A DNA stretch of 58,688 bases from Bacteroidota bacterium. Its GTDB lineage: Bacteria > Bacteroidota > Ignavibacteria > UBA10030 > BY39. The stretch lies in NCBI GenBank assembly GCA_030017895.1, contig JASEGV010000009.1, positions 1-58,688 of the forward strand, in the 5' to 3' direction. The notes under the pieces are model-generated. The model searched no databases. It was not told where the DNA came from and was given only the letters and a program-made list of their open reading frames with translations. Positions within the stretch are counted from its first letter, which is position 1. Every line of letters begins with the position of its first letter. Shown one piece after another: positions 1 through 7,437 of this stretch. The position numbers were made by a program, and so were the translations under genes.

Positions 1-37
1 TGAATTCATTCATTTAATATCATTTAAATTAATGACA

Positions 38-568
38 CTATTTTTTCTTCTTGGCGATATTCTTCGTTTTTGGAGATGACTTTTTAATTCCTGAATTTCC
101 GTGTCCAGAACCAGGCATTGAAACGGCAACAAGGTTTTCTCCAACTGCATTTATTTCATATGCTCCTGTTCCAACTTTATCTACTAAACCGTACTCTTTT
201 GCATTAACCAATATTACATTAGGGTTTTTTGGTCTTTCTCTATTTGCTTTTCTGCTTGCTTCCATCAAATCATCCTTTGTAATTGCATTCTTTTTTTCAG
301 AAGCAGGAGCTTCAAACTTATAGTAGTATGCAACAGCAGCAACTAACTGATTTGCCGATGTTGGATTTTTTTCTTCAAGGAATGTCTTTATGTCCTTACC
401 TCCAGATGTAGGAGGCGAAGTATTTGGAGCTGGAAGCGGAGTAATTGATTTGATTCCAATTCTCTCGCTTGCCCACTTAATTATTTTTCCCCTTTCAGTT
501 TCATCAAAGGGTTCCAAAGCAATACAAATAGCTCTTACTGCTTCTAAGTCGTCTGGTTTCTGTGACAT
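38..568 (-). CDS. Small basic-tailed protein of unknown function
   Basis: Function not recognised. The 176-residue product has three visible parts: an acidic N-terminal stretch (about residues 1-40, containing ALEPFDETERGKIIKWASER), a proline- and serine-rich linker (about 42-58), and a predicted alpha/beta core (about 58-150) with KNPNVILVNAKEYGLVDKVG. The core resembles a small winged-helix-like fold, but this is only an impression. The C-terminus is very lysine-rich (SSPKTKNIAKKKK), suggesting nucleic-acid binding or disorder. There is no signal peptide or membrane segment. The upstream region carries a promoter-like cassette (681-736) that is repeated upstream of the exonuclease gene, so the two genes may be co-regulated. 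The ATG at 568 gives a full-length frame. Existence as a gene is likely; its role is unknown. Confidence 0.7.
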   Translation of the reverse strand: MSQKPDDLEAVRAICIALEPFDETERGKIIKWASERIGIKSITPLPAPNTSPPTSGGKDIKTFLEEKNPTSANQLVAAVAYYYKFEAPASEKKNAITKDDLMEASRKANRERPKNPNVILVNAKEYGLVDKVGTGAYEINAVGENLVAVSMPGSGHGNSGIKKSSPKTKNIAKKKK

Positions 569-680
569 AAGTTTTGATTTTTTTTAAGTTAATTTTTCTA
601 TCGGAAGTTTCAAGTTAGCACTGTCGCCAACGTGCTTTGTAAAAAAGACGTCCTGCTTGCAGGGTGATAAACTGTATATA

Positions 681-736
681 TTCCTTTATTTTCATCTAAC
701 TATAATCTAATTAAATTTATCTCTTTAGTCAACAAT
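681..736 (-). promoter_or_regulatory. Promoter cassette A (TTGACT-N17-TAGATT), duplicated at 1524-1579
   Basis: On the minus strand a -35-like TTGACT (732-727) and a -10-like TAGATT (709-704) are separated by 17 bases. They sit about 115 bases upstream of the gene at 38-568. The surrounding 56 bases are about 86% identical to 1524-1579, which lies at the same distance from the next gene upstream. Retention of the two hexamers and their spacing between copies supports promoter function. Confidence 0.5.
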
Positions 737-824
737 AAGGCCTACCGTGGAATCACTATTTTTCTGGTGTGAAGCTGTCTAAAAATTCTTTGTCAACCTT
801 TTCGTTCTTTTTGAGCTTTACAGG

Positions 825-1394
825 TCAAATTTTCCCAATTCGTTTCAATTCCCAAAAGCATTTTGCAGTAGCATTAATGTCCACAGCAGCATTATGAGAT
901 TCTTCAAAACTTGTCCGGAAAAGTTTGTAATGCAACTCTGAAAGTTTGGGCCACTTGTAACCATAAGGTCCGTCAATTGCACAAAATTTTGTTGTGCTTT
1001 CCATTGTGCAAATTTTTCTCTTTGTTGCAATACTGTTTTGCATCCTATTTCTTAAAAATTCGGCTCCAACAATCTTTTCGTCAAAACTCATATTATGTGC
1101 TACAAGATAGTTAGCTTCATTAATTAGCGAATTGAATTCTTGTAAAACTAGCAAAATAGATTTCCCTTCTCGATTAGCTCTTTCTGTCGTAATCCCGTGA
1201 ATTCTTGATACGTCAGAAGGAATTGTAAATCCCTCTGGTTTAATAATATAGTCATCACCAGAAATTTTATTTCCATTTTTATCATAAAATAAAAAAGCTA
1301 ATTGAACCATACGTGGCCAATTGTTTAGGTCTGTTACTGGTGCTTTCCAATTTCTTGGTAATCCTGTTGTTTCTGTGTCAAAAAATAGATACAT
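825..1394 (-). CDS. DEDDh-family 3'-5' exonuclease (DnaQ/RNase T-like)
   Basis: A stand-alone 189-residue exonuclease domain. The DEDDh catalytic set is visible: D6 and E8 in FFDTETTG, D105 in AHNMSFDEKIVG, and H167 with D172 in HNAAVD. These residues bind two metal ions that hydrolyse the 3'-terminal nucleotide of DNA or RNA. The length matches a single exonuclease domain, without polymerase, BRCT or UvrC-like fusions. It could therefore be a proofreading subunit (epsilon-like), an oligoribonuclease or RNase T relative, or a repair nuclease; the sequence does not decide which. The start at 1394 places FDTETTG at the usual extreme N-terminus. Its promoter region is a duplicate of that upstream of the neighbouring gene at 38-568. 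Confidence 0.88.
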   Translation of the reverse strand: MYLFFDTETTGLPRNWKAPVTDLNNWPRMVQLAFLFYDKNGNKISGDDYIIKPEGFTIPSDVSRIHGITTERANREGKSILLVLQEFNSLINEANYLVAHNMSFDEKIVGAEFLRNRMQNSIATKRKICTMESTTKFCAIDGPYGYKWPKLSELHYKLFRTSFEESHNAAVDINATAKCFWELKRIGKI

Positions 1395-1523
1395 ATTTAT
1401 GTCTTTTAAGTTTCTGCCTACTCTAATCGGTTTTCAGCATCCCCGTTTTTTCCTGCGCGGCATTCTGTTACGCTTGCACTTATCTTTTGAATCACGCAAT
1501 GCTTCCGTTAACTAACTGATTAT

Positions 1524-1579
1524 TTCCTTTATTTTTATCTGCCCATAATCTAATTAAAATTATTACTTTAATCAACAAT
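1524..1579 (-). promoter_or_regulatory. Promoter cassette B (TTGATT-N17-TAGATT), copy of 681-736
   Basis: On the minus strand TTGATT (1575-1570) and TAGATT (1552-1547) are 17 bases apart, about 130 bases upstream of the exonuclease gene. The 56-base block aligns without gaps to 681-736 with about 8 mismatches. Most mismatches fall outside the two hexamers. Confidence 0.5.
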
Positions 1580-1650
1580 TTGCATCATATACCGAATTTC
1601 CATATCTTTTTACACGAATTTACTAATCCAATATCATAGGAGAATAAAAA

Positions 1651-3702
1651 ATGAAACATCTATTAACCTTTGGAGTTGTTGTGTTTTTATCCATAATTCT
1701 AATATCGTGTCAAAAGGAAGAACAAGTTATGAAGATATCTGAACAGACGATCCAAAAAGTAATTCAGGATTTGAAAACAAAATATCCCAACATTGATGCA
1801 GCGAAAATCGATAAAGGTGTAAAACAGGCAGCCCAATTTTGGCGACAAGAAGACGGCACTGAAGAAGATTTTGTAAAAGTTTGTAGCGACTACTTTATAG
1901 GCGACCCGAAGTTGTTAGAAGAAACCTTTACCCGCTTACAGAAAAATTTTGAACTTGTTTATGGCTATATGACTGAGTTGAGTCGCGATGTAAGCATACC
2001 GCTTCACGAAGATACCGGCGAGTTGCTCCCAGTAGATTATTTGTTCGGCGAGTTTTCTCCGTTTGCGCATCTTCAGGACGATTTCTATAAAACAAAAATT
2101 GCATTTGTAGTGCTATTGAATTTTCCGATTACTACACTCGAAGAAAGATTGGAATCCGGAAACAACTGGACACGCGAAGAATGGGCAAAAGCACGTCTTG
2201 CACAGATGTTTTCTAAACGTGTTCCCGCAGAAGCAAATCAAAAAACAGCGCAAGCTTACAACAACGCTGAAAACTATATAAGTTCTTATAATATTATTAT
2301 GCACAATTTGCTTAACGACAACGGTGAAAGATTATTTCCCGAAGGGAAAGTACTTTTAAGCCACTGGGGTTTACGCGATGAATTGAAAGCTCAATACGCA
2401 AACGCCGACGGGTTACCACGTCAAGAAATGATACGCACAGTAATGGAAAAAATTATCCGTCAGGAAATACCAAAAGCTGTCATCAACAACCCCGATTTGG
2501 ATTGGACGCCATCAACAAACAAGGTCGCTCCTGCCCCAAATTCCAAACCCGAAACTAAAGCCGATGATACGCCCGAACAAAATACCCGGTATGAAATGTG
2601 GCAAAACATATTCAAAGCACAACGCGAAATAGACAAATACTACCCGCACCTTCCGACTTTAATGGACAGAAGATTTAAGGAAGACCGCGAAATTCCTGAA
2701 GCACAATTTGAGGAATTATTAAAATCTATTTTAAGTTCACCGCATATTAAGCAAACCGGCGAAGTGATTGAAAAGCGGCTCGGTCGGAAATTAAAACCGT
2801 TCGATATTTGGTATAATGGATTCAAAGGACAAGGAAAATTTAATGAAGCAGAATTGGATAAAATCGTGAAGGCGAAGTATCCGCATGTTGCTGCGTTCGA
2901 AAAAGATATGCCTAATATCCTTACAAAACTTGGTTTTTCTTTTGATATGGCTCAATTCCTTGCGAGTAAAATTGAAGTCGATGCTGCACGCGGTTCAGGA
3001 CACGCGATGGCAGCAGGCAGGTTGGTAGATAAAGCCCACCTGCGAACGAGAGTTCCGAAAGATGGAATGAACTACAAAGGATATAACATCGCCTTACACG
3101 AATTAGGACATAACGTCGAGCAGGTGTTGTCATACAATAAAGTAGATTATACACTGTTGCGCGGCGTCCCGAACACAGCCTTCACTGAAGGATTTGCTTT
3201 CGTTTTTCAATCGCGCGATTTAGAGTTGTTGGGTTTTAAAGAAAAAGATGTCAACAAAGAACATCTCGATGCATTAAATTCTTTATGGCAAACATACGAA
3301 ATCAGCGGTGTCGCACTTGTAGATATGTATGCTTGGAGATGGATGTATAAAAATCCGGATGCAACTCCTGCACAATTAAAGGATGCGGTTATTCAAATTG
3401 CTAAAGATGTTTGGAATGAATTTTATTCGCCTGTATTTGGAGAGAAGGATGTATTTCTCCTGGCGATTTATTCGCACACGATAAACTCCGGTCTTTATAC
3501 TCCCGACTATCCGCTGGGTCATATTATTGCATTTCAGGTTGAAGAGTATTTGAAGAAAGGAAACCTCGCGAAAGATATGGAGAGAATGTGTGTACAAGGC
3601 GCAATAACGCCGAACCTGTGGATGGCAAAGGCAGTAGGTCAACCGATTTCAACAAAGCCAATGTTAGATGCAGCGGAAAAAGCATTGGCGGAAGTAAAAT
3701 AA
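1651..3702 (+). CDS. Zinc metallopeptidase lipoprotein (gluzincin, M3-like)
   Basis: A 683-residue predicted lipoprotein. The N-terminus is a signal peptide ending in a lipobox-like LISC with lipidated Cys near residue 20, so it is probably anchored in the outer or inner membrane facing the periplasm. The zinc site HELGH lies at residues 483-487 within the segment NIALHELGHNVEQV. A downstream glutamate at about residue 513 (TEGFAFVF) is at the right distance to be the third zinc ligand, as in M3-type gluzincins. The rest is largely alpha-helical, again as in M3 peptidases. The gene stands alone between the exonuclease and hemN, with the start ATG preceded by GGAG. A role in peptide turnover is likely, but the substrate is unknown. 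Family assignment at clan level is firmer than at M3 level. Confidence 0.82.
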   Translation: MKHLLTFGVVVFLSIILISCQKEEQVMKISEQTIQKVIQDLKTKYPNIDAAKIDKGVKQAAQFWRQEDGTEEDFVKVCSDYFIGDPKLLEETFTRLQKNFELVYGYMTELSRDVSIPLHEDTGELLPVDYLFGEFSPFAHLQDDFYKTKIAFVVLLNFPITTLEERLESGNNWTREEWAKARLAQMFSKRVPAEANQKTAQAYNNAENYISSYNIIMHNLLNDNGERLFPEGKVLLSHWGLRDELKAQYANADGLPRQEMIRTVMEKIIRQEIPKAVINNPDLDWTPSTNKVAPAPNSKPETKADDTPEQNTRYEMWQNIFKAQREIDKYYPHLPTLMDRRFKEDREIPEAQFEELLKSILSSPHIKQTGEVIEKRLGRKLKPFDIWYNGFKGQGKFNEAELDKIVKAKYPHVAAFEKDMPNILTKLGFSFDMAQFLASKIEVDAARGSGHAMAAGRLVDKAHLRTRVPKDGMNYKGYNIALHELGHNVEQVLSYNKVDYTLLRGVPNTAFTEGFAFVFQSRDLELLGFKEKDVNKEHLDALNSLWQTYEISGVALVDMYAWRWMYKNPDATPAQLKDAVIQIAKDVWNEFYSPVFGEKDVFLLAIYSHTINSGLYTPDYPLGHIIAFQVEEYLKKGNLAKDMERMCVQGAITPNLWMAKAVGQPISTKPMLDAAEKALAEVK

Positions 3703-3715
3703 AAATTCAGTTAAC

Positions 3716-3759
3716 CTCCCGAAGGTTGAGCAAGATTAAACAAATCAAACCTTCGGGAG
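3716..3759. terminator. Bidirectional terminator between convergent genes
   Basis: CTCCCGAAGGTT (3716-3727) and its perfect reverse complement AACCTTCGGGAG (3748-3759) form a 12-bp stem with a 20-base loop. It lies exactly between the stop of the metallopeptidase gene and the stop of the convergent hemN gene. A run of A/T flanks it on both sides. Confidence 0.7.
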
Positions 3760-3764
3760 AGTTA

Positions 3765-5153
3765 CTATACCGTCCTTGAAAATATCGGTTTTTCTTTTAC
3801 CATTTTTTTAATGTAGGCATCGAAACACATTGCTATCGTTCGAAGAACAAGCCGGCCCATACCTTGAATCAATATTTTGTCGTTTGAATTTACAACAATC
3901 CCCTCATCGATAAATTGCTGTAGGTCCACCAACGACTCCGAAAAATATTCATCGAATTTGATGTTAAATTTTTTCTCAATCTGATTTTTATCAATTTCTA
4001 AATCACACATAAGCCGGAGTATTACAAACTTTCGGATTACATCATCCTCGTTCATCCGATAACCGATATGTATCGGGAATTTCCCTTCATCTATGCTCTT
4101 ATAGTATTCTTCAAGTGTTTTATAATTTTGAGAATAAACAGTTCCGAAGTGAGAAATTGAAGACATTCCGAAACCGAACAAATCGGCTTGGGCATTCGTG
4201 GAGTATCCTTGAAAATTTCTATAAAGAGTTTTATTCTTCTGAGCGATTGCCATTTCATCTGTTGGTTTTACAAAGTGGTCCATACCTATGTACACGTAAC
4301 CGTTAGTTACTAACTTTTCGATTGTCATTTTTAATATCTGAAGTTTCGTGTCGGCTGTCGGCAACTCGGATTGGTTTAACAATTTCTGATGAGGTTTCAA
4401 CCACGGTATGTATGCAAAGTTGAAAATGGCAAATCTCTCCGGTGAAATCTCGATCGCTTTATCAAGAGTTTTTTCGAACGACTCTTGTGTTTGTTTAGGT
4501 AGTCCGTAGATTAAGTCGAGGTTAATGCTTTTAATTCCAAGTTCACGTGCCCAGTTGTAGGCGTTCATTGTAATTTCTTCGGACTGAAACCGGTTTGACG
4601 CAACTTGGACTTCTTCGTTAAAGTCCTGCACACCGATACTTACTCTGTTCATCCCTACTTCACGGAATGCTTTCATGTGTTCGAAAGTTAAACCTCGCGG
4701 ATCAATTTCTACACCGTATTCGATGTTCTGTCCGAAGTTAAATCTATCCTTTATATAATTCCCTACGTCTCTGATCTGTTCCGGATGAAGATAAGACGGA
4801 GTACCTCCACCCCAATGAAGTTGAACAACTTGACGTTGATGTGAGATGTATTTTGATACGGTCTCAATTTCCTTTTTCAAGTAACCGATATATTTTTTAA
4901 GATGCTCACTATTAGGAGTTATGATTGTTGTACAGCCGCAGAAATAACAGAGGGTATCGCAGAAAGGAATGTGAAAATATAGAGACAATGGATGAGTACT
5001 GTTTGAATTGTTTTGAATTAAATCCTCTTTAAACCATTGAGGTGTATACTCTTGAGTGAATAAAGGTGCAGTCGGATAGCTCGTATATCGAGGACCGGGT
5101 TTATCGTACTTTTTTAAAAGACTTATATCTATATTTGCAAATATTGAATTCAT
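3765..5153 (-). CDS. hemN: Oxygen-independent coproporphyrinogen III oxidase
   Basis: A radical-SAM enzyme that decarboxylates two propionate side chains of coproporphyrinogen III to vinyl groups, giving protoporphyrinogen IX without oxygen (haem synthesis, cytoplasm). The N-terminal signature KYDKPGPRYTSYPTAP is typical of true HemN rather than the HemW paralogue. The [4Fe-4S] motif CxxxCxxC is at C65, C69 and C72, followed by GC as in the family. GGGTPS and the HemN C-terminal domain follow. The 462-residue length is usual. I chose the ATG at 5153; an extension to TTG at 5210 adds 19 residues unlike HemN. The gene points away from tRNA-fMet. It implies haem synthesis under anaerobic or microaerobic conditions. 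Confidence 0.95.
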   Translation of the reverse strand: MNSIFANIDISLLKKYDKPGPRYTSYPTAPLFTQEYTPQWFKEDLIQNNSNSTHPLSLYFHIPFCDTLCYFCGCTTIITPNSEHLKKYIGYLKKEIETVSKYISHQRQVVQLHWGGGTPSYLHPEQIRDVGNYIKDRFNFGQNIEYGVEIDPRGLTFEHMKAFREVGMNRVSIGVQDFNEEVQVASNRFQSEEITMNAYNWARELGIKSINLDLIYGLPKQTQESFEKTLDKAIEISPERFAIFNFAYIPWLKPHQKLLNQSELPTADTKLQILKMTIEKLVTNGYVYIGMDHFVKPTDEMAIAQKNKTLYRNFQGYSTNAQADLFGFGMSSISHFGTVYSQNYKTLEEYYKSIDEGKFPIHIGYRMNEDDVIRKFVILRLMCDLEIDKNQIEKKFNIKFDEYFSESLVDLQQFIDEGIVVNSNDKILIQGMGRLVLRTIAMCFDAYIKKMVKEKPIFSRTV

Positions 5154-5213
5154 TTGATTACTAATAATTTTTTGATGTATAAAATTAGGAATAAATTGAG
5201 TGAGAGGCAAATT

Positions 5214-5241
5214 TTGATATGACTATGTAATTTTGTATATT
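5214..5241 (+). promoter_or_regulatory. Promoter of the initiator tRNA
   Basis: TTGATA (5214-5219) and TATATT (5236-5241) are 16 bases apart and end 21 bases before the mature tRNA 5' end, a standard arrangement for a stable-RNA promoter. Confidence 0.5.
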
Positions 5242-5262
5242 AACAACGCAAAAATAAAATAT

Positions 5263-5335
5263 CGCGGGGTGGAGCAATTGGTAGCTCGTTGGGCTCATAA
5301 CCCAAAGGCTGCAGGTTCAAGTCCTGCCCCCGCTA
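5263..5335 (+). tRNA. Initiator tRNA-fMet (anticodon CAU)
   Basis: A full cloverleaf can be folded. The acceptor CGCGGGG pairs with CCCCGC, leaving the first position unpaired (C1 opposite T72). The anticodon stem TTGGG/CCCAA carries the three G-C pairs diagnostic of bacterial initiator tRNAs. The anticodon loop is CTCATAA, and the T arm is GCAGG-TTCAAGT-CCTGC. C1 mismatched with position 72 is the hallmark that allows formylation and prevents elongator use. CCA is not encoded (CAA follows position 73). The 3' end of this gene is repeated at 5461-5476 and 33940-33959, which makes it a probable integration site. Confidence 0.95.
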
Positions 5336-5339
5336 CAAA
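5320..5339 (+). repeat. Direct repeat, copy 1: tRNA-fMet 3' end (att-like)
   Basis: The 20 bases covering the T-arm 3' half and acceptor 3' half of tRNA-fMet recur exactly at 33940-33959. A 16-base core, TCCTGCCCCCGCTACA, also recurs at 5461-5476. tRNA 3' ends are classic attachment sites for tyrosine integrases, so this copy is a candidate attL. Confidence 0.6.
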
Positions 5340-5341
5340 AT

Positions 5342-5370
5342 AAAAATTCCTCACTCCTAGTGGGGAATTT
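5342..5370 (+). terminator. Rho-independent terminator of tRNA-fMet
   Basis: AAAATTCCTCACT pairs with AGTGGGGAATTTT (one G-T wobble) around a three-base loop. The T-rich tract TTGTTTTT follows. It starts six bases after the tRNA. Confidence 0.85.
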
Positions 5371-5409
5371 TTGTTTTTAGTGGATCAGGAAGGATTGAAA
5401 TTAAGTTGA

Positions 5410-5461
5410 GTTCCGATTGCGTAAACAATCGGAACGAAATGCCGCCTTTTTTTTGCGGCAT
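5410..5461 (+). other. Two short perfect hairpins between tRNA and its first 3'-end copy
   Basis: GTTCCGATTG and CAATCGGAAC (5410-5419, 5426-5435) form a perfect 10-bp stem. ATGCCGC and GCGGCAT (5439-5445, 5455-5461) form a second stem with a T-rich loop. They fill the 120 bases between the tRNA terminator and the next tRNA 3' fragment. No gene is visible. They may be remains of a small inserted element or repeated terminators. Confidence 0.4.
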
Positions 5462-5476
5462 CCTGCCCCCGCTACA
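5461..5476 (+). repeat. Direct repeat, copy 2: tRNA 3'-end fragment
   Basis: An exact 16-base copy of tRNA-fMet positions 5322-5337 with no tRNA body upstream. Like the intact gene it is followed at once by a terminator hairpin (5481-5506). It is a candidate attachment remnant of a first, small insertion, or the inner end of the large island. Confidence 0.55.
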
Positions 5477-5480
5477 GGAA

Positions 5481-5506
5481 AAGCCGATTCTGAAAAGAGT
5501 CGGCTT
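5481..5506 (+). terminator. Terminator hairpin after tRNA fragment copy 2
   Basis: AAGCCGATTC pairs with GAGTCGGCTT (one G-T wobble) around TGAAAA and is followed by ATTTTTTTTT. The rest of the 5507-5701 spacer shows nothing recognisable. Confidence 0.75.
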
Positions 5507-5701
5507 ATTTTTTTTATGACCCCGATATGATCCTGCAGCTTTATGTTAATCTATTTTAAAAGATTATTTTTGTTATTACGTGTTGGTCCACCGTGCCAAA
5601 GGTTCGTTTTAGCGCCACAAAAAACTATTTGAGATGGGCAACTAGGCTTCAAGTGCTCTGATTAGTTCTTCCTCCCTACCCAATTTTCACTCAAATAATA
5701 T

Positions 5702-6520
5702 TTACTCTTTAACTGCACCAGCCATCAAACCGCTGATGTAATATTTTTGCAATGCAAGGAATAATACCATAACCGGCATGATGGTAATTACCGAGCCTGC
5801 CATCATCAGTTCGGTGTCTTGTACGTGCTCGCCGGCAAGGTTGGCAAGTGCAACCGGCAGAGTATACATCGAATCGTCGGTCATGACAATGAGGGGCCAG
5901 AGAAAATCGTTCCACGTTCCCATAAACGTGAATATCGCAAGCGTAATCAATATAGGTTTGCACAACGGAAGTATTATCGAACGATATATTCTGAAATCGC
6001 TCGCTCCGTCGATGCGTGCAGCGTCGATCAAACTGTCAGGAATCGAGAGAGCGTATTGACGTATAAGAAATATTCCAAAAATACTTGCCATACCTGGAAT
6101 AATCACACCGAGATAAGTATTAATTAATCCCATCTTGTTAAGCATCAAGAATAATGGAAGCATCGTAACCTGTGCGGGTATTACCATTGTCGAAATGAGC
6201 AGCTTGAACAGACGGTTACGACCGGGAAACCGGTATTTAGCAAACGCGTATCCTGCCATCGAGTTAAATAAAAGTGAGATGAACGTAACTGCAGTGCTAA
6301 TCAAAAAACTATTTATGACGTATCGCAGTACATCTAAACGTGTGAATAGCAAAGCGTAGTGGTCAAGTGTAACGGATTCTGAAAAAAATTTGGGCGGATA
6401 CGTGCTCGCTTGTCCTGTCGGCATTACGGAAGCTGATAACATCCATAGAAGCGGCGTCAACGTGGCGACGGCAAGAATGACAACAAGAATAAACAGCATT
6501 GTTTTTAGAATATTTTTCAT
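5702..6520 (-). CDS. ABC sugar importer permease, MalG type
   Basis: An inner-membrane permease subunit of a carbohydrate ABC importer (CUT1 class). The 272-residue protein has an N-terminal membrane segment (about residues 7-30), five further hydrophobic helices and the EAA loop DAARIDGASDFRIYRSIILPL, which docks the ATPase. I chose the ATG at 6520 because it follows an AGGAAGG-like site, overlaps the upstream permease stop as ATGA, and starts with the usual MKN-hydrophobic N-terminus. A longer frame to 6625 would add 35 unrelated residues. It is the last gene of the locus. No ATP-binding subunit is encoded next to it, so a shared MsmK/MalK-type ATPase elsewhere is expected. Confidence 0.93.
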   Translation of the reverse strand: MKNILKTMLFILVVILAVATLTPLLWMLSASVMPTGQASTYPPKFFSESVTLDHYALLFTRLDVLRYVINSFLISTAVTFISLLFNSMAGYAFAKYRFPGRNRLFKLLISTMVIPAQVTMLPLFLMLNKMGLINTYLGVIIPGMASIFGIFLIRQYALSIPDSLIDAARIDGASDFRIYRSIILPLCKPILITLAIFTFMGTWNDFLWPLIVMTDDSMYTLPVALANLAGEHVQDTELMMAGSVITIMPVMVLFLALQKYYISGLMAGAVKE

Positions 6521-7434
6521 CCTTCCTCTCCCCGCTTTTGTAGTCTGAACTGGATAATTGATCCGATCAGAATTATTACAAACAGTACAAACGCCAATGA
6601 TGCCGAGTATCCCATATTCCACCAACGAAATCCTTGCTGGTACATCAATAATACAATGCTGAGAGTGCTGTTAAGCGGACCTCCTTGTGTCATGACATAC
6701 GGCTCTGCGAATAGCTGGAAATATCCAATCATTGTGATAATGCTGACGAAGAGTGTCGTGGGAGCTAACATCGGAATTGTGATAAAAAGAAATTGCTGCC
6801 GGGCATTTGCACCGTCGATGCGCGCGGCTTCATACAGTTCATCCGGGATATTTTGCAATCCTGCAATAAATATGATCATGTTATATCCGAAGTTTTTCCA
6901 GACCGCCAGCAGGATGATAGCAGGCATTGCATAAGTTGGATCGCCTAACCAATCGATAGGGGTAACTCCGAAAAAGCTTAGAAAGTAATTCAACAACCCA
7001 AACCTTGGATGGTAAACGAACCGCCAAACTACAGCGATGGCAACGAGTGTAGTTACGACGGGCGCAAAGTAAATTACACGGAAGAAGCTTTTGAAACGCA
7101 CGAGTTTTGAATTGAGTAGTATCGCAGCGGCTAACGAAACGGCAACAGATAACGGTCCACCAACAAGCACAAAGTAAAAAGTATTTTGGAACGCCTGCCA
7201 GAAAAGCGGGTCGTTAAAAAGTTGTAAATAATTGCGGAAGCCGACAAAACGAACATACTGAATATTCCCTAAAGAGTAAATGTCGAAATCGGTAAAACTC
7301 ATTACGAATGCCGCAATGACGGGTAAGAAGAAAAATATAAATATGGCTGCTAAAGCCGGTGTAAGAAAGAAATAAGCCGCGCTATAAAAACTTTTCGCCG
7401 ATGAACTCGTTATATGTTTCGTTTCAATATACAT
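6517..7434 (-). CDS. ABC sugar importer permease, MalF type
   Basis: Partner permease of the CUT1 importer, 305 residues, in the inner membrane. About six hydrophobic helices are visible, the first at about residues 20-45. The EAA motif EAARIDGANARQQFLFITIP lies at about 205-225. The start (ATG at 7434) is four bases from the stop of the solute-binding protein gene, and the end overlaps malG by four bases, so the subunits are translationally coupled. By context it brings beta-1,2-gluco-oligosaccharides from periplasm to cytoplasm. The substrate is inferred from neighbours, not from the permease itself. Confidence 0.93.
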   Translation of the reverse strand: MYIETKHITSSSAKSFYSAAYFFLTPALAAIFIFFFLPVIAAFVMSFTDFDIYSLGNIQYVRFVGFRNYLQLFNDPLFWQAFQNTFYFVLVGGPLSVAVSLAAAILLNSKLVRFKSFFRVIYFAPVVTTLVAIAVVWRFVYHPRFGLLNYFLSFFGVTPIDWLGDPTYAMPAIILLAVWKNFGYNMIIFIAGLQNIPDELYEAARIDGANARQQFLFITIPMLAPTTLFVSIITMIGYFQLFAEPYVMTQGGPLNSTLSIVLLMYQQGFRWWNMGYSASLAFVLFVIILIGSIIQFRLQKRGEEG

Positions 7435-7437
7435 GCA

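Noticed and set aside
845-1030. 61-residue frame inside the exonuclease gene
   Set aside because: Overlapping alternative frame of a clear gene with no start signal of its own.
5410-5506. Riboswitch or regulatory RNA downstream of the tRNA
   Set aside because: The hairpins are simple stems with a tRNA fragment among them, lie after a terminator, and precede no plus-strand gene.
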